The notes under the pieces: model-generated | Database searches by the model: none | What the model saw: only the letters and a program-made list of their open reading frames with translations | Told to the model about the DNA's origin: nothing | Program-made: the position numbers and the translations under genes | Part shown: positions 1 through 7,078 of the stretch, one piece after another | Layout: every line of letters starts with the position of its first letter | How positions within the stretch are numbered: position 1 is the first letter of the stretch | NCBI GenBank assembly: GCA_947629805.1 | Contig: CANRFE010000048.1 | Span: 1 to 9,318 of the forward strand | DNA length: 9,318 nucleotides | DNA from: an uncultured Clostridia bacterium | Lineage (GTDB): Bacteria; Bacillota; Clostridia; TANB77; CAG-508 | Direction: 5' to 3'

Positions 1-672
1 ATGTTAGCCAAAATTCCAACGAAAACTTCGGTTAGTAAAATAAAAGAAGAAAAACAGCAAGAAGCAATACAAGAGTTAGATTTCATGGAAGTACTTGGAA
101 AAAAAGAAAATTCTATGTATGTTCCGAAGTTTGTAGAAAAACAAACAAAAGCCATTTCCAATAGTAGAAAAGGTACTTTGGTGCATTTGTGTTTACAAAA
201 ATTAGATGCAACAAAAGAATATACCACACAAGAATTACAAAATTTGATACAAGAATTGGTAGAAAAAGAAATCATTTTACCAGAGGAAGCAGAAGCAATT
301 CCAATAGTAGCACTAGAAAAATATTTAAAATCTGCCATAGCAAAAGAATTAAAAGAAGCTAAAGAAATACATAAAGAGGAACCATTTTATATGCAACTGC
401 CAGCAAATAGATTAAAAGCAGACTATCCAGAAAAGGAAACGATTTTATTACAAGGAATGATAGACTTATACTACATAAATAAAAACGATGAATTAATTTT
501 GGTGGACTATAAAACAGACTATGTAGAAAAAGGCGAAGAGCAAAAATTAATACAAAAATATGAAGAACAAGTAAAATTATACAAAGAGGCATTAGAAAAG
601 GCACTACAACGAAAGGTAGACAAAGTTATTCTGTATTCTACGTGGCTGGGAGAAATTAGTATAAAAATGTGA
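1..672 (+). CDS. addA: AddA, C-terminal nuclease domain (ATP-dependent helicase/nuclease subunit A), 5' partial
   Basis: This is the last 223 residues of AddA, the helicase-nuclease subunit that with AddB processes double-strand DNA ends for recombination (the Firmicute counterpart of RecBCD). What is visible is the RecB-family nuclease core: a Gly-Thr-Leu-Val-His motif with His62, the GMIDLYY segment with Asp155, the VDYKTD motif with Asp169 and Lys171, and the downstream Gln190/Tyr194 helix (EEQVKLYKEAL). These are the expected metal-binding and catalytic residues, so the nuclease looks intact. Full-length AddA is roughly 1200 residues, so the helicase part lies upstream of the window. The ATG at base 1 is therefore an internal methionine, not the start. 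The frame ends at TGA 670-672. I see no terminator before the gap promoter. Identification is by recognised motifs, not a database search. Confidence 0.93.
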   Translation: MLAKIPTKTSVSKIKEEKQQEAIQELDFMEVLGKKENSMYVPKFVEKQTKAISNSRKGTLVHLCLQKLDATKEYTTQELQNLIQELVEKEIILPEEAEAIPIVALEKYLKSAIAKELKEAKEIHKEEPFYMQLPANRLKADYPEKETILLQGMIDLYYINKNDELILVDYKTDYVEKGEEQKLIQKYEEQVKLYKEALEKALQRKVDKVILYSTWLGEISIKM

Positions 673-680
673 AGAAATAC

Positions 681-709
681 TTGAAAACAAATATACTTTG
701 GTATAAAAT
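681..709 (+). promoter_or_regulatory. Predicted sigma-A promoter of the gap-pgk-ispH-tpiA-gpmI operon
   Basis: A -35 box TTGAAA (681-686) and a -10 box TAAAAT (704-709) are separated by exactly 17 bases. An overlapping TATAAA lies at 702-707. Transcription would start near 716, on a small dyad TGTT-AA-AACA (715-724) that could be an operator or chance in AT-rich DNA. The position, directly after the addA stop and about 60 bases before the gap ribosome binding site, fits a dedicated promoter for the glycolytic genes. Start-site mapping is needed to confirm it. Confidence 0.6.
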
Positions 710-732
710 AACAGTGTTAAAACAATAATAAG

Positions 733-759
733 CATAGAGAAAAAGAAAATATCTCTATG
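733..759 (+). promoter_or_regulatory. Hairpin in the gap 5' leader
   Basis: CATAGAGA (733-740) pairs perfectly with TCTCTATG (752-759) around an 11-base A-rich loop, giving an 8-bp stem. It ends four bases before the AGGAGG ribosome binding site (764-769) of gap. No run of T follows, so it is not an intrinsic terminator. It could stabilise the mRNA 5' end or affect ribosome access; both roles are inference. Confidence 0.4.
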
Positions 760-778
760 AAAAAGGAGGAAAAGAAAA

Positions 779-1783
779 ATGAGTGTAAGAATAGGAATTA
801 ATGGTTTTGGAAGAATAGGAAATTTAGCTTTCCAAGCAGCTTTAAACAAGAAAGAGGTAGAGGTAGTTGCCATCAACGATCCATTTATTAGTGCAGACTA
901 TATGGCTTATATGGTAAAATATGATACCGTGCATGGAAAATTTGAAGGAGAAGTTTCAAGTAAAGAAAATACTTTAATAGTAAATGGAAAAGAAATACAA
1001 GTTTATAATGAAATGGATCCAAGTAACATTCCTTGGGGAGCAAATGGAGTAGATTATGTATTAGAATGTTCTGGGGTATTTACTACCATGGAAAAGGCAG
1101 AAGCACACTTAAAAGCAGGAGCAAAAAAAGTCATTATTAGTGCACCTTCCAAAGATGCTCCTATGTTTGTTATGGGAGTAAACCACACCTCTTATGATCC
1201 AAGCATGCATATTGTATCGAATGCTTCTTGTACTACAAACTGCTTAGCACCTTTAGCAAAAGTAATAAATGATCATTTTGGTATTGTAGAAGGGTTAATG
1301 ACAACGGTTCATTCTACTACTGCAACGCAAAAAACAGTAGACGGTGCTTCCAAAAAGGATTGGAGAGGAGGACGTGCTGCATCTGCTAACATTATTCCAT
1401 CTTCTACAGGAGCTGCCAAAGCCGTAGGAAAAGTAATACCAGAATTAAATGGAAAATTAACAGGTATGGCATTTCGTGTACCAACAGTGGATGTTTCTGT
1501 AGTAGATTTAACTTGTAATTTAGCAAAACCTACCACCATGGAAGAAATTTGCAAAGTAATGAAAGAAGCATCAGAAAAAGAAATGAAAGGAATTGTAGAA
1601 TATACGGAAGATGCCGTTGTATCTTCTGATTTTATAGGAGATGAACATACTTCTATCTTTGATGCAACAGCAGGTATTCAATTAACCGATACCTTTGTAA
1701 AATTAATAGCTTGGTATGACAACGAATGGGGGTATTCAAATAAATTAGTAGACTTAGCTATTTATATTGCTTCAAGAAGTTAA
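779..1783 (+). CDS. gap: Type I glyceraldehyde-3-phosphate dehydrogenase
   Basis: This is the NAD-dependent cytosolic enzyme that oxidises and phosphorylates glyceraldehyde 3-phosphate to 1,3-bisphosphoglycerate. The 334-residue length is normal. The Rossmann motif GINGFGRIG is at residues 6-14, Asp34 in AINDPF suits NAD rather than NADP, the catalytic Cys151 lies in SNASCTTNC, and His178 lies in TTVHSTTATQ. The C-terminal WYDNEWGYSNK is the usual signature. Segments such as NDPFISADYMAYM, SAPSKDAPMFVMGVNH and DWRGGRAASANIIP look more like the E. coli GapA/eukaryotic branch than the common Bacillus/Clostridium branch, in which I would expect INDLTDA and a DLPHKDLRRARAAA-type stretch. A strong AGGAGG (764-769) lies nine bases before the ATG, which fixes the start. 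It is the first gene of the operon, and pgk follows after 14 bases. Confidence 0.98.
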   Translation: MSVRIGINGFGRIGNLAFQAALNKKEVEVVAINDPFISADYMAYMVKYDTVHGKFEGEVSSKENTLIVNGKEIQVYNEMDPSNIPWGANGVDYVLECSGVFTTMEKAEAHLKAGAKKVIISAPSKDAPMFVMGVNHTSYDPSMHIVSNASCTTNCLAPLAKVINDHFGIVEGLMTTVHSTTATQKTVDGASKKDWRGGRAASANIIPSSTGAAKAVGKVIPELNGKLTGMAFRVPTVDVSVVDLTCNLAKPTTMEEICKVMKEASEKEMKGIVEYTEDAVVSSDFIGDEHTSIFDATAGIQLTDTFVKLIAWYDNEWGYSNKLVDLAIYIASRS

Positions 1784-1797
1784 AATAGGAGGTAAGT

Positions 1798-2985
1798 ATG
1801 AATAAAAAAACGATTCGAGATATAGATTTAAAAGGAAAAAAGGTATTTGTACGTTGTGATTTTAATGTACCATTAGATGAACACCAAAATATTACCGATA
1901 ATCGAAGAATTGTAGGAGCATTGCCTACTATTCAATATCTTCTAGAACAAAACTGTAAAATTATATTAGCATCGCATTTAGGAAGACCAAAGGGAGAATA
2001 TAAAAAAGAATTTTCTTTAGAGCCTGTTGCAAAAGAGCTATCTAAATTATTAGGAAAAGAAGTAAAATTAGCAAAAGACGTAACAGGGGAATCTGCTCAA
2101 TCTTGCATACAAAATATGAAAGAACAAGAAATTGTTTTATTAGAAAATGTTCGTTTTGATGCAAGAGAAGAAAAAAATGACGAAAGTTTGTCTAAAGAAT
2201 TTGCTAATATGGCAGAAGTATTTGTAAACGATGCTTTTGGAACGGCACATAGAGCACATAGTTCTACAGCAGGAATTGCAAACTACCTACCAGCAGTATC
2301 TGGCTTTTTAATTGAAAAAGAATTAAATTTCTTAGGAAATACATTGGAAAATCCAAGAAGACCATTTGTTGCTATTTTAGGAGGAAAAAAAGTATCCGAT
2401 AAAATAGGAGTAATAGATCGTTTATTAGAAAAAGTAGATACGCTTATGATTGGAGGAGGAATGGCTTATACTTTCTTTTATGCAATGGGTTACCATGTAG
2501 GAAATTCAATTTGTGAAACAGATAAAGTAGATTTAGCACAAGCGTTATTAAAAAAGGCAAAAGAAAAAGGAGTCCATTTCTTACTTCCTGTAGATAATGT
2601 TATAGCAGATGAATTTAGTCCAGAGGCAAACAGCAAAGTAATAGATTCGGATGAAATTCCAGATGGTTGGGAAGGTTTAGATATTGGTCCAAAAACAGTA
2701 GCGCTATTTCAACAAGAATTGCAAAAAGCAAAAACGGTTATTTGGAATGGTCCATTAGGGTTATCAGAATACGAAAAATTTGCAAATGGAACAAGAGAAA
2801 TTGCAAAAACTTTAGCAAGTTTGGAAGACTGTACTACCGTTATTGGAGGAGGAGATTCTGCAGCAGCTATTGAAAAACTAGGTTTATCCGATAAAATGAC
2901 ACACATTTCTACAGGAGGAGGAGCTTCTTTAGAGTTTTTAGAAGGAAAGAAATTACCAGGAATTGAATGTTTGTTAGAAAAATAG
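1798..2985 (+). CDS. pgk: Phosphoglycerate kinase
   Basis: Phosphoglycerate kinase transfers phosphate from 1,3-bisphosphoglycerate to ADP, the first ATP-yielding step of glycolysis, and directly uses the product of the upstream gap gene. The 395-residue length is standard for bacteria. The N-terminal substrate-binding half shows VFVRCDFNVPLDE (residues 16-28), ASHLGRPKG (58-66), LLENVRFD (114-121) and NDAFGTAHRAHSS (144-156). The nucleotide-binding half shows LGGKKVSDK (194-202), GGGMAYTF (219-226), the WNGPLG hinge motif (316-321) and GGGDSAAA (350-357) followed by STGGGASLEFLEGK (371-384). All key motifs are present. AGGAGG at 1787-1792 lies five bases before the ATG. The gene sits 14 bases after gap and 22 bases before ispH, so co-transcription is likely. 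Confidence 0.98.
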   Translation: MNKKTIRDIDLKGKKVFVRCDFNVPLDEHQNITDNRRIVGALPTIQYLLEQNCKIILASHLGRPKGEYKKEFSLEPVAKELSKLLGKEVKLAKDVTGESAQSCIQNMKEQEIVLLENVRFDAREEKNDESLSKEFANMAEVFVNDAFGTAHRAHSSTAGIANYLPAVSGFLIEKELNFLGNTLENPRRPFVAILGGKKVSDKIGVIDRLLEKVDTLMIGGGMAYTFFYAMGYHVGNSICETDKVDLAQALLKKAKEKGVHFLLPVDNVIADEFSPEANSKVIDSDEIPDGWEGLDIGPKTVALFQQELQKAKTVIWNGPLGLSEYEKFANGTREIAKTLASLEDCTTVIGGGDSAAAIEKLGLSDKMTHISTGGGASLEFLEGKKLPGIECLLEK

Positions 2986-3007
2986 AATCGGTAAAAGCGG
3001 TGGAAAA

Positions 3008-3883
3008 ATGGAAATTATAATTGGAAAAACAAGTGGATTTTGTTATGGTGTAAAAAATGCAGTAGAAAAAACCAAACAAGAATTAGAAAAAACACAGGAA
3101 AAAATGTATTGCTTAGGTGAACTAGTGCATAACCCAGAAGTAGTAGAAGAATTAAAACAAAAGGGGTTAACGTTTATAGAAGACATAGAAGAGGCAAAAG
3201 GCAAAACCATTATTAGAGCACATGGTATACCAAAAGAAACGTATCAAAGGGCAAAAGAAAAAAATCTAACATTAATAGATTTAACTTGCCCTACGGTACT
3301 TAAAATTCATGAAATGGTACAACAATATGCCAAAAAAGGATATTACCTATTTCTTATTGGAAAAAAGGGACATCCAGAAATGGTTGGAACTTATAGCTAT
3401 GCTGGAAAAAATGCAACTATTCTAGAAAAGGAAGAAGAAATAGAAGAAGCCATACAAAAATGGGAACAAACAAAATTACCTCATATTTGCATTCTTTCCC
3501 AAACTACTTATGATTTAGCAACTTTTGAAAGAATCGTTCATAGCATAAAAGAAAAGCTAGGAAATAAGGCAGAAATAGAAGTAAAAAATACCATTTGTTT
3601 AGCAACAGAACAAAGACAAAAAGAAACAGAAGAGCTAGCAAAAAAAGTAGATGCTATGCTCATTATTGGAGGAAAAAACAGTTCCAATACAAATAAACTA
3701 TATGAAATAGCTAAAAAAAGCTGTTCCACTGTTTTATTTGTGCAAAACCAACAAGAACTACAAGTAGAAAAATTAAAAGGAAAAGAAAAAATTGGTATCA
3801 TAGCAGGTGCCTCTACACCACAAAAAAGTATAGACGAAATTATTTCTTTATTAGAAAAGGAGAAAACATGCGAAAAAAAGTAA
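3008..3883 (+). CDS. ispH: 4-hydroxy-3-methylbut-2-enyl diphosphate reductase (IspH/LytB)
   Basis: IspH is the last enzyme of the MEP isoprenoid pathway. It reduces HMBPP to IPP and DMAPP using a [4Fe-4S] cluster. The three cluster cysteines are visible: Cys12 (GFCYGV), Cys94 (DLTCP) and Cys197 (NTICLAT). Substrate-site residues are His41 (LVHNPEV), His72 (RAHGIP), His122 and the proton-donor Glu124 (GHPEMVG), Thr166/Thr167 (SQTTYD), the GGKNSSNT loop (221-228) and Ser269 (AGASTP). At 291 residues it is a stand-alone enzyme, without the ribosomal-S1-like extension fused to IspH in many Clostridia. Its ribosome binding site is weak (GGTGG, 2999-3003, four bases before ATG), unlike the strong sites of neighbouring genes. 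Its last 16 bases overlap the start of tpiA in another frame, which suggests translational coupling. Confidence 0.97.
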   Translation: MEIIIGKTSGFCYGVKNAVEKTKQELEKTQEKMYCLGELVHNPEVVEELKQKGLTFIEDIEEAKGKTIIRAHGIPKETYQRAKEKNLTLIDLTCPTVLKIHEMVQQYAKKGYYLFLIGKKGHPEMVGTYSYAGKNATILEKEEEIEEAIQKWEQTKLPHICILSQTTYDLATFERIVHSIKEKLGNKAEIEVKNTICLATEQRQKETEELAKKVDAMLIIGGKNSSNTNKLYEIAKKSCSTVLFVQNQQELQVEKLKGKEKIGIIAGASTPQKSIDEIISLLEKEKTCEKK

Positions 3884-4630
3884 TTGCAGGAAACTGGAAA
3901 ATGAATATGCTTCCTAACGAAGCCATGAATTTTATTCATCAATTAGCATGCAATACAAAACAAGCAGAATGTGATATTATATTGTGTGTTCCTTATACCG
4001 ATTTGTTTTACAGTTTACTTACTGCACAAAATACAAATCTTAAAATTGGAGCACAAAATATGCATTGGGAAGAAAGCGGAGCCTATACGGGAGAAATTTC
4101 TCCACAAATGTTAGCGTGTGTTCACGTAGAATATGTTATTCTTGGGCATTCCGAAAGAAGACAATATTTTGCCGAAACAGATGAAACGGTGAATAAAAAA
4201 TTAAAAGCAGCTTTGCAACATCATTTGCTTCCTATTCTTTGTGTAGGAGAAACTTTAGAACAAAGAGAATTAGGACTCCAAGAAGAAGTCATTACACAAC
4301 AAATAGAATTAGCTTTAGAAGGCTTAAGCAAAGAGCAAGTAGAAAAAATCATTGTGGCGTATGAACCAATTTGGGCAATTCGGCACAGGAAAAGTAGCAA
4401 CCAAAGAAGATGCCAACGAAGCAATAAAACAAATTCGAAAGAAAATTGCTTCTTTATATACAGAAGAAACTAGCCAAAATGTAACACTTCTATATGGAGG
4501 AAGTGTGAATGGGCAAAATGCAAAAGAATTATTTTCTACTTCTGATATAGACGGCGCTCTGGTAGGAGGAGCAAGCTTAAGGGTAGAAGAGTTTGAAAAA
4601 ATTATCCATGCAATAGAAACGAAAAAATAG
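3868..4630 (+). pseudogene. tpiA: Triose-phosphate isomerase, broken by a one-base frameshift
   Basis: TpiA interconverts dihydroxyacetone phosphate and glyceraldehyde 3-phosphate. The first frame (from ATG 3868, with AAGGAG at 3857-3862 inside ispH) gives the family sequence to residue 171: Asn9/Lys11 in AGNWKMN, His94 in LGHSERR, and catalytic Glu166 in AYEPIWAI. It then goes out of frame and stops at 4471-4473. The family sequence resumes one frame over with GTGKVAT, then the phosphate-binding LLYGGSVN and ALVGGASL, ending at TAG 4628-4630. Dropping one base, most simply C4381, restores AYEPIWAIGTGK and a protein of 253 residues, the normal length. Everything else looks well conserved. This is either an assembly or sequencing error or a very recent mutation. 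An orphan internal TTG start at 4352 is not a separate gene. Confidence 0.95.
4381..4381 (+). other. Probable inserted base causing the tpiA frameshift
   Basis: In the stretch GCA-ATT-C-GGC-ACA-GGA (4375-4390) the extra C at 4381 shifts the frame between Ile171 and the expected Gly172 of the loop-6 lid (A-I-G-T-G-K). Removing it joins two halves that each match the family closely. Other single-base deletions nearby would also restore the frame, but only removal of this C gives the usual WAIGTG. There is no homopolymer or obvious slippery heptamer here. Confidence 0.85.
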
Positions 4631-4665
4631 ACAGAAAAACATAGAAAGAAAGAGGTAAAAACAAA

Positions 4666-6198
4666 ATGAAAAACAAACTAACCATGCTAATGATTTTAGA
4701 TGGATTCGGAGAAAATGAAAAGGAAAAAGCAAATGCAGTAAAATTAGCAAATACTCCTAATATTGATAAACTAATGAAAACTTGTCCAACCACTCATATT
4801 TTTACAAGTGGCCTAAATGTAGGACTTCCAGATGGACAAATGGGAAATTCAGAAGTAGGTCATACAAATATTGGAGCAGGGAGAATTGTTTACCAAGAAT
4901 TAACAAGAATTACAAAATCCATTGAAGAAGGAGATTTTTTTAGTAACAAAGAATTTGTAAAAGCAATTGAAAATTGTAAAAAACAGCATTCCAAACTACA
5001 TATTATGGGCTTGTTATCGGATGGAGGAGTGCATAGCCATATTCGCCACTTATTTGCACTTTTAGAACTTGCTAAAAGAAAAGATTTTGAAGATGTTTAT
5101 GTACATTGTTTTATGGATGGAAGAGATACTCCCCCTACTTCTGGAGAAGGCTACATTGCAGAATTAGAAGAAAAAATGAAAGAAAAAGGAGTAGGAAAAA
5201 TTGCTACTATTTCAGGAAGATTTTATGCAATGGACAGAGATAAAAGATGGCAAAGAATTCAGAAAGCCTATGAAGCTTTAGTAAATGGAGAGGGAAATAA
5301 AGCAACATCAAGTATTTCGGCTATAGAAAGTTCTTACCAAAAAGAAGTATTTGACGAATTTATAGAACCAACTGTCATTGTAAATAATGATGTACCTGTT
5401 GCAACCATTGGAAAGAACGATTCTGTTATTTTCTTTAATTTTAGACCAGATAGAGCAAGAGAAATTACAAGAACTTTAGTAGACCCAGAATTTAAGGAGT
5501 TTGCGGTAAAAAAAGATTTAAATTTATATTATGTATGCATGACTAGTTATGATGAAACTATGCCAAATGTAAAAATTGCATTTCAAAAAGAAGAACTAAC
5601 CAATACATTTGGAGAATATATTGCAAAACAAGGCTTAAAACAATTAAGAATTGCAGAAACAGAAAAATACGCACATGTTACCTTTTTCTTTAATGGAGGA
5701 GAAGAAAAGCAATACGAAGGAGAAGATAGAATTTTAGTTCCATCTCCTAAGGTAGAAACGTATGATTTACAACCAGAAATGAGTGCTTATGAAGTAACAG
5801 AAAAAGTGGTAGATGCGATTCGTTCGCAAAATTATGATTGTATTATCTTAAACTATGCAAACCCAGACATGGTAGGACACACAGGAAGTTTAGAAGCAGC
5901 TATTAAAGCAATTGAAGCAGTAGACGAATGTGTAGGAAAAGTAGTAGAAGCGGTAGAAAAACAAAATGGAGTGCTTCTTATTACAGCAGACCATGGAAAT
6001 GCAGAGCAAATGATTGATTATAAAACAGGAGAACCACACACAGCACACACCACCAATCCGGTACCACTTATATTAGTAGGAATGGATCAGGTAAAATTAA
6101 AACAGGGAAAATTAGCTGACTTAGCACCAACCATGCTTGCTATTATGGGACTTGAAAAGCCACAAGAAATGACAGGAGAAAGTTTAATTCTAAAATAA
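4666..6198 (+). CDS. gpmI: 2,3-bisphosphoglycerate-independent phosphoglycerate mutase
   Basis: GpmI is the cofactor-independent, manganese-dependent mutase that converts 3- to 2-phosphoglycerate. It belongs to the alkaline phosphatase superfamily and is unrelated to the cofactor-dependent GpmA. The 510-residue length is typical. Visible active-site elements are Asp12 (ILDGFG), the phosphorylated Ser62 (GQMGNSEVGH), GGVHSH (120-125), DGRD (151-154), Arg260/Arg263 (FRPDRAR), Asp401/His405 (NPDMVGH), Asp442/His443 (TADHGNAEQM) and His461 (PHTAHTTNPVP). All expected metal ligands are present. An AGAGGT site (4651-4656) lies nine bases before the ATG, and the gap from tpiA is 35 bases. It is the last gene of the operon and a stem-loop follows. 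Enolase, the next pathway enzyme, is not adjacent. Confidence 0.98.
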   Translation: MKNKLTMLMILDGFGENEKEKANAVKLANTPNIDKLMKTCPTTHIFTSGLNVGLPDGQMGNSEVGHTNIGAGRIVYQELTRITKSIEEGDFFSNKEFVKAIENCKKQHSKLHIMGLLSDGGVHSHIRHLFALLELAKRKDFEDVYVHCFMDGRDTPPTSGEGYIAELEEKMKEKGVGKIATISGRFYAMDRDKRWQRIQKAYEALVNGEGNKATSSISAIESSYQKEVFDEFIEPTVIVNNDVPVATIGKNDSVIFFNFRPDRAREITRTLVDPEFKEFAVKKDLNLYYVCMTSYDETMPNVKIAFQKEELTNTFGEYIAKQGLKQLRIAETEKYAHVTFFFNGGEEKQYEGEDRILVPSPKVETYDLQPEMSAYEVTEKVVDAIRSQNYDCIILNYANPDMVGHTGSLEAAIKAIEAVDECVGKVVEAVEKQNGVLLITADHGNAEQMIDYKTGEPHTAHTTNPVPLILVGMDQVKLKQGKLADLAPTMLAIMGLEKPQEMTGESLILK

Positions 6199-6203
6199 AA
6201 AGA

Positions 6204-6248
6204 AAAACAGCAAAGGTTCTTTGTTTTCAAAAAAATCTTTGCTGTTTT
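6204..6248 (+). terminator. Stem-loop after gpmI, probable intrinsic terminator
   Basis: AAAACAGCAAAG (6204-6215) pairs perfectly with CTTTGCTGTTTT (6237-6248), a 12-bp stem whose base is A-U pairs. The loop is 21 bases and can form a small inner hairpin (TTTG 6220-6223 with CAAA 6228-6231). The T-run is short on the + strand (four T, inside the stem), so termination may be partial. On the - strand the stem is followed by a longer T-rich tail, but no - strand gene is seen. It separates the glycolytic genes from the YezG-like gene, or allows some read-through into it. Confidence 0.6.
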
Positions 6249-6272
6249 ATCCAATAAAAAAGAGGAAAAGAA

Positions 6273-7043
6273 ATGTTAAATGGAGCAAAATTGAAAAGTA
6301 TTTATGCCAAAATACAAACGCAATTGTTTTATATGATACCAGAAAAATGGGATAGAATTTACTTATATGCGGCTGTAGTGGAAAAAATGAATCATTTGGA
6401 AACAGGAGAAATGTTTTTTTATTATTACCCAAAGGGGTTATTAAAGAAAAATCCAGTTAATGTGTATGAAGTACCAGCCAAATTCAATGTAGATGAAAAT
6501 GCTTATATGAAATTAGTAAATCAACTCTATGACACAATTCAGCTTTTAAGAAAAGAATTTGAAAAAGCAGAAGAAAGAGTATGGACGAACCTTACCATTT
6601 CGATTGTTAACTTGAAGTTTCAAATTGAATATAATTATGAAGATTTACAAAAGTCTCCCTATACGAACGAAGAAAGACATATTATATGGCAATATAAGTA
6701 CTTAGATTATCCTATGGAAAAGCTTTCGAAAAAAGAACGAAAGGTTATAGAAAACTATTTGTTACAAGAGCAATTTGAAAATAAAGAAACAAAAAATCAT
6801 ACGGAAAACATGTATCCTAAAAATATACATAATATAGTAGAATATAATCAAGAGCAGGTTGCTTATGCACTACCACAAAACAAAAAAAGAGAAGAGAAGG
6901 AGCCGGAAGTAGTACCAGAAGAAAAGAAATTAGATAAATATGAATTATATAAAAGGCAAAAAGAGGCAGAAAAACACCGTGAAATTTTCAATTCTTTAGA
7001 AATACAAGAAAAAATAAAGAAAAACCAAATATTAAATTTTTGA
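6273..7043 (+). CDS. YezG/DUF600-family protein (immunity/antitoxin-like) with charged C-terminal extension
   Basis: Residues about 7-163 match the YezG (DUF600) family as I remember it: IYAKIQTQLFYMIPEKWDRIYLY at the start (shown here as IYAKIQ..MIPEKWDRIYLY), FFYYYP (48-53), WTNLTISI (104-111), QIEYNYEDL (117-125), then HIIWQYKYL (136-144). In Bacillus subtilis YezG neutralises the LXG toxin YeeF. Here no LXG or other toxin gene lies in the window, so the antitoxin role is only family-based inference. After residue 163 comes a tail of about 93 residues, rich in Lys, Glu and Asn, with a probable helical or coiled stretch near 204-252; family members are usually about 150-160 residues. No signal peptide or membrane segment is seen. 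AGAGGA (6261-6266) precedes the ATG. No convincing own promoter was found, so it may depend on read-through from gpmI. Confidence 0.8.
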   Translation: MLNGAKLKSIYAKIQTQLFYMIPEKWDRIYLYAAVVEKMNHLETGEMFFYYYPKGLLKKNPVNVYEVPAKFNVDENAYMKLVNQLYDTIQLLRKEFEKAEERVWTNLTISIVNLKFQIEYNYEDLQKSPYTNEERHIIWQYKYLDYPMEKLSKKERKVIENYLLQEQFENKETKNHTENMYPKNIHNIVEYNQEQVAYALPQNKKREEKEPEVVPEEKKLDKYELYKRQKEAEKHREIFNSLEIQEKIKKNQILNF

Positions 7044-7078
7044 AACCTAAATGAAAAAGATGGCATTTAGGTTTTTTT
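7043..7078 (+). terminator. Intrinsic terminator after the YezG-like gene
   Basis: AAACCTAAATG (7043-7053) pairs perfectly with CATTTAGGTTT (7064-7074), an 11-bp stem with a 10-base loop, followed by a run of seven T (7072-7078). The stem begins on the last base of the stop codon. It cleanly separates this gene from the NifU-like/GGGtGRT operon. Confidence 0.9.

Noticed and set aside
2667..2873. Short + strand frame inside pgk
   Set aside because: It is an alternative frame within the intact pgk coding sequence and has no recognisable domain.
3538..3942. 134-residue open frame on the - strand across ispH and tpiA
   Set aside because: It lies opposite two clearly identified genes, has no recognisable domain, and its hydrophobic, Phe/Ser-rich composition is what the reverse of Lys/Glu-rich coding DNA produces.
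4370..4392. Programmed ribosomal frameshift in tpiA
   Set aside because: No slippery homopolymer, in-frame stop, internal Shine-Dalgarno stimulator at the right distance or downstream pseudoknot is evident, and tpiA is not known to use recoding.
4352..4630. Separate small gene starting at TTG 4352
   Set aside because: Its sequence from 4382 onward is the C-terminal third of triose-phosphate isomerase; it is the continuation of tpiA after the frameshift.
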